In this document: positions 60,724-64,000 of the stretch, one piece after another
How positions within the stretch are numbered: the stretch's first letter is position 1
Layout of the letters: every line of letters starts with the position of its first letter
Source of the DNA: Streptomyces sp. NBC_00554
GTDB taxonomy: Bacteria; Actinomycetota; Actinomycetes; Streptomycetales; Streptomycetaceae
Reading direction: 5' to 3'
NCBI RefSeq assembly: GCF_041431135.1
Contig: NZ_CP107799.1
Span: forward strand, 1,488,001 to 1,552,000
DNA: 64,000 bases
Notes under the pieces: model-generated
The model's database searches: none
Told to the model about the DNA's origin: nothing
The model's input: only the letters and a program-made list of their open reading frames with translations
Position numbers and translations under genes: made by a program

Positions 60724-63700
60724 TCAGGGGGCGGCACCGCCGCCCGGTCCTCGTACGGACACGGCACGGCGCAGGTCGTCGAGCCGGTCGGTGACCCCGC
60801 GCCGCAGGGCCGGTGCGGGGTTTCCGCGCTCCAGCCACCGCTCACCGGCCCCGAGGACTGCTGCGGACGCCGTGTGGGCGGGGAACGTGTGCCGGGCCAG
60901 CGCGGCGGCCACGGCGGGGCCCCGGCGTTCGGCGAGCGCGGTCGCTGCGTCGAACCAGCGCGGTGCGAACTCCTCGGTCACATCCGCCTGTTCGGGCTGC
61001 CAGAAGCCCTGGCCGGTGGCTGCAAGGAGCGGTACGGGCAGCTCGTCGCCGAACAGCGCGCGCCAAGCCGCCTCCTTGGCCGCCCTGCCGGGCAGCGCGG
61101 CCCGGCAGCGGCCGGCACCCTCGCGGCCGGCGGCCGTGCGGTCGTCCGCCTCCAGCGCGTCGATCTCCTTCTCGTCCGCCGCCCCGAGCACACAGCGGCG
61201 CAGCAGGGCCCGCCAGCGGAGTTCGAGGTCGCCCTCGGGTACGTCCGGCAGCTCGTCGGCGGAGGTCGAGTCGATGAGGGTACGCAGGGCGGCCGCGTGC
61301 CGGTCCGTGCCAAGGAGGGCGCGGCTTACGTCCGCCAGGGCGGCCAGCGCGGCAGGGCGCTGTCCCGGGTTCACGTATTGGTCGGCGACCGTGGTGCGGG
61401 CGAAGCCGAGAACGCTCTCGGTGAGAACCGGGTCGCTCTCGTACGGCAGGTGCCGGGCGACGAGCTCCAGGTAGGCGGTGGGCGGGAGTTCACCGTCGCG
61501 AACGAGGTCGCGGGCGACGGTCCACAGCACCGCGCGGGTCCCCGGGTCCTCGATCGACGACAACGACGCCGTGACGGCGGCCCATGAGCCGGCGTCGAGA
61601 CGCACCTTGGCGTAGGTGAGATCACCGTCGTTGGGCAGCAGCAGGACAGGGCGCCGCACGAGGTCGTACGTCCCACCGGGCTCGGCAAGGATCCGCTCGC
61701 GCAGGACGAGGCGGCTCCGGTCGTCGTAGTCGTAGAGGCCGAGGGCGAGGCGGTGCGGTCGGGCGCCGGTGCTGCGCACGGCGAGGGTTGCATCGGCGTC
61801 CGTTCCGTCGGTGCGGGCGGAGCCGATGTGCCCGCGCGGGCACCCGGAGGCGACGCCGTCCGGCTCCCCCTCACCGGCCGCAGCGCCCGCACCCGGCGTG
61901 CGTTCCGGGACGAAGGCGGCACCATCGGCCACTCTCCCGCCGACCGACGTGACGCGGTCCAGCCCACCGGTGCCGACGGAGCCGATACGCCCACGCGGGC
62001 ACCCGGGGACGACGCCGTCCGGCTCGCCCTCGCAGGCCCCACGGGCACACTCCGGCGCAGGCTCCGAGGAGGAACCGTCGCCCCAGAGTGCACACCCCGG
62101 GGCGACGCCTCCCGGCCCACCCCGGCGGGCCCCACCGGCACGGACCGGCGTCGGCTCCGGGACAGAGGTGACACCCTCGCCCACCCGCCCGCCGCCCGCG
62201 GCGACGCCGCCCAGCTCCCCCTCACGGGCACCACCGGCACGTTCCGGTGCAGGCTCCGGGGCGGAACCGTCGCCCCAGAGCGCACACCCCGGGGCGACGC
62301 CTCCCGGCCCACCCCGGCGGGCCCCACCGGCACGTTCCGACGTAGGTTCCGCGACGGAGGCGGCGCCCTCGGACACCCGTGTGCCGGTCGCGGTGACGCC
62401 GTCCGGCTCGCGGCCGGGCCAGGTCCCGCTCGGCCCCTCCGGGGCCCACTCCGCACGGATCGTGTCCACGCCAGTGGTCCGCAGCCACGCCTCCGCCCAG
62501 GTCCGCACATCGCGGCCGGACACCTCGGTCAGGGTGTCGACGAGGTCGGCGAGTGAGGCGTTGCCGAAGCGGTGGCGGGTGAGGTGGGCGTCGACTCCGG
62601 CGCGGAAGGTGGACTCGCCCAGCCAGACGGAGAGTTGGCGGAGGGCCGAGGCACCCTTGGCGTAGGAGATGCCGTCGAAGTTGAGGAGGGCGGCAGCTGT
62701 GTCGGGTACGGCGGCGGGGGCCACCGGGTGGGTCGAGGAGCGCTGGTCGGCGTCGTAGCCCCAGGTCTTGCGGTGGACCGTGAACTCGGGCCAGGCGCCG
62801 GTCACTTCATAAGCCATGAGGTCGGCGAACGACTCGTTCAGCCACAGGTCGTCCCACCAGCGCATGGTGACCATGTCGCCGAACCACATGTGGGCCATCT
62901 CGTGCGCGAGGGTCTTGGCGCGGTAGCCGCGTTCGTACGGAGTGGGTTCGGAGCGGAAGAGGAAGGCTTCCTTGTACGCGACCAGGCCCGGGTTCTCCAT
63001 CGCTCCGCCGTTGAACTCCGGCACGAAGATCTGGTCGTAGGAGTCGAACGGGTAGGGCTCGGCGAAGAGTTGGGCGTACCGGTCGAAGCAGCGTCGGGTG
63101 ATCTCGAAAAGTTCGGCCGCATCGAGGTGCGCGGCGAGCGAGCGGCGGCAGTGCAGGCCGAAGGGCAGGTTCGCGTGCTCGGTGCGGACGGAGTGCCAGG
63201 GGCCCGCGGCCAGGGCGAAGAGGTAAGTGGAGAGGGGTGGCGTGGGCTCGAACTCCCAGATGTCCTTGCATGGTTCGGCGCCGACGCTGTTGCCGAGTGC
63301 CGTCCATCCGGCCGGCACGGCGGCCTGGACGTCGAAGACCGCCTTGAGGTCCGGCTGGTCGAAGCAGGCGAAGATCCGCTGGGCCTGGTCGAGGAACGCC
63401 TGGCTGTGGACGTATGTCTCGCCGTCGGCCGGGTCGGTGAAGCGGTGCAGACCCTCCCCCGTGCGGGAGTAGCGCATGTCCGCCTCGATCAGCAGGGTGT
63501 GCTCGCCCGAGGTGAGGGTGAGCGGGAGACGCCCGTCGGTGAGTGTGGCCGGATCGAGTGGCCGCCCGTCGAGGACGGCCCTGTGGAGGGTCGAGGGCTT
63601 CAGCTCGACGAAGGTGTCGGCGCCCTCGCGGGCGGTGAAGCCGATCTCCGTACGGGAGCCGAACTCCTCGTCCCCGCCGGTGAGATCGAGGTGGACGGTG

Positions 63701-63762
63701 TAGCGGTGGACGGTCAGCAGCCGGGCCCTCGCCTCGGCCTCGGTTCGGGTCAGGGCGGGCAC
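60724..63762 (-). CDS. pepN: Aminopeptidase N with repetitive insertion
   Basis: 1012 residues, against roughly 850 for Streptomyces PepN. M1 motifs: GGAMENPG (about 257-264, exopeptidase/GAMEN) and HEMAHMWFGD (Zn ligands His, His) with the second Glu in WLNESFAD. The N-terminal beta domain and catalytic domain are normal up to about residue 440. Then about 200 residues of Pro/Gly/Glu/Arg-rich repeats interrupt the chain before ATLAVRSTGARPHR resumes the usual ERAP1-C-like part. GTG 63762 has aagga upstream. Removes N-terminal residues from peptides; likely cytosolic. Confidence 0.9.
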   Translation of the reverse strand: MPALTRTEAEARARLLTVHRYTVHLDLTGGDEEFGSRTEIGFTAREGADTFVELKPSTLHRAVLDGRPLDPATLTDGRLPLTLTSGEHTLLIEADMRYSRTGEGLHRFTDPADGETYVHSQAFLDQAQRIFACFDQPDLKAVFDVQAAVPAGWTALGNSVGAEPCKDIWEFEPTPPLSTYLFALAAGPWHSVRTEHANLPFGLHCRRSLAAHLDAAELFEITRRCFDRYAQLFAEPYPFDSYDQIFVPEFNGGAMENPGLVAYKEAFLFRSEPTPYERGYRAKTLAHEMAHMWFGDMVTMRWWDDLWLNESFADLMAYEVTGAWPEFTVHRKTWGYDADQRSSTHPVAPAAVPDTAAALLNFDGISYAKGASALRQLSVWLGESTFRAGVDAHLTRHRFGNASLADLVDTLTEVSGRDVRTWAEAWLRTTGVDTIRAEWAPEGPSGTWPGREPDGVTATGTRVSEGAASVAEPTSERAGGARRGGPGGVAPGCALWGDGSAPEPAPERAGGAREGELGGVAAGGGRVGEGVTSVPEPTPVRAGGARRGGPGGVAPGCALWGDGSSSEPAPECARGACEGEPDGVVPGCPRGRIGSVGTGGLDRVTSVGGRVADGAAFVPERTPGAGAAAGEGEPDGVASGCPRGHIGSARTDGTDADATLAVRSTGARPHRLALGLYDYDDRSRLVLRERILAEPGGTYDLVRRPVLLLPNDGDLTYAKVRLDAGSWAAVTASLSSIEDPGTRAVLWTVARDLVRDGELPPTAYLELVARHLPYESDPVLTESVLGFARTTVADQYVNPGQRPAALAALADVSRALLGTDRHAAALRTLIDSTSADELPDVPEGDLELRWRALLRRCVLGAADEKEIDALEADDRTAAGREGAGRCRAALPGRAAKEAAWRALFGDELPVPLLAATGQGFWQPEQADVTEEFAPRWFDAATALAERRGPAVAAALARHTFPAHTASAAVLGAGERWLERGNPAPALRRGVTDRLDDLRRAVSVRGPGGGAAP
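61795..62440 (-). repeat. Repetitive coding insertion within pepN
   Basis: Two near-identical direct repeats with a 192-base (64-residue) offset, for example GGAACCGTCGCCCC at 62071 and 62263. The translated unit contains RAGGARRGGPGGVAPGCALW twice. A second repeat pair about 159 bases apart (GCCGAT at 61822 and 61981) encodes GEPDGVxxGCPRGxIGS. All copies keep the reading frame. Boundaries are approximate. Confidence 0.85.
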
Positions 63763-63795
63763 ACTGTTCCTTAACTCAGGTCACTTCACAGGCAG

Positions 63796-64000
63796 TTACT
63801 CGGACTCGGCGGCCCACAGGCCCCGTACATGCCCGAGGTGCCGCGTCATGACGGCGCGTACGGCCTCCTTGTCGCGGGCGAGCAGCGCGTCGAGGAGTTC
63901 CAGGTGCTCCTCGGCGGAGTCCTCCAGGCGGCCCGCTTCGACGAGGGCGTTCAGGCCGTAGAGGCGGGAGCGCTTGCGCAGGTCGCCGACGACCTCGACC
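63796..64000 (-). CDS. GntR-family regulator, FCD domain (3' end only)
   Basis: The reverse strand reads ...VEVVGDLRKRSRLYGLNALV, EAGRLEDSAEEHLELLDALL and ends VRAVMTRHLGHVRGLWAAESE before TAA at 63796. The His in TRHLGHVRG and the helical pattern match the C-terminal FCD ligand domain of FadR-type GntR regulators. The HTH part lies beyond the right edge. It lies 33 bases upstream of pepN on the same strand. Confidence 0.8.
   Translation of the reverse strand, partial: VEVVGDLRKRSRLYGLNALVEAGRLEDSAEEHLELLDALLARDKEAVRAVMTRHLGHVRGLWAAESE

Noticed and set aside
1..64000. CRISPR arrays, tRNA or rRNA genes, insertion sequences, prophage
   Set aside because: No regular repeat-spacer array, cloverleaf sequence, transposase or phage structural gene was recognised by reading the sequence and its translations.

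Overview
This window reads as chromosomal DNA from a Streptomyces or close actinomycete relative. The GC content is very high, codons end almost always in G or C, and GTG and TTG starts are common. Gene content also fits: NHEJ ligase genes, a pcaV-type aromatic operon, DUF2510 proteins, a sugar ABC transporter without its own ATPase, and several LacI/TetR/IclR/MarR regulators. I see no rRNA, tRNA, CRISPR array, insertion sequence or prophage.

Layout. 1-2442: a LigD polymerase-domain gene (partial) divergent from a LigC-like DNA ligase, then a DUF3048 lipoprotein. 2472-9639: the protocatechuate branch of the beta-ketoadipate pathway, pcaIJFHGBL, divergent from a MarR repressor resembling PcaV. 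9780-16995: an SDR, a very large LAL-type ATPase lacking its HTH, an MHS-type transporter coupled to anmK, and a DUF2510 membrane protein. 17136-22837: a TetR gene and a PAP2-EamA operon separated by a perfect 25-bp inverted repeat, then a DUF2510-scramblase protein and a Tat-exported phospholipase C.

23267-36024 is the most unusual part. A long co-directional run encodes an Fn3-like protein, a Zn-ribbon GTPase, a GAP1-like GTPase-associated protein, a second membrane-anchored Zn-ribbon GTPase, a 41-residue membrane peptide, a TerY-like vWA protein, a PP2C phosphatase and a Zn-ribbon protein kinase with a non-canonical DFG. It is met by a convergent two-gene unit whose products share a Gly/Asn/Gln-rich motif resembling bacterial amyloid-signalling (BASS-like) sequences. 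The combination looks like a signalling or immune (conflict) system: GTPase switches with a partner protein, a kinase/phosphatase/vWA triad, and a motif-paired membrane protein and small protein. The individual families are known; this combination and its function are inference.

36290-42742: vanillate O-demethylase (vanA, a tiny Cys/His protein, vanB), an IclR regulator and an SsuABC/TauABC-type transporter. Together with the pca operon this gives a lignin-aromatic catabolic capacity (vanillate to protocatechuate to succinyl-CoA and acetyl-CoA). 42714-50933: a probable alpha-1,3-glucan locus with a secreted GH87-like enzyme, a GH13 alpha-glucosidase, a sugar ABC transporter and a LacI regulator. 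51044-51607: an acetyltransferase. 51724-63762: a peptide-use locus with a secreted M6-like metalloprotease, a five-gene oligopeptide ABC transporter, a LysR regulator with a perfect palindrome in front of the transporter, and an aminopeptidase N carrying a roughly 200-residue repetitive insertion. The window ends inside a GntR/FCD regulator.
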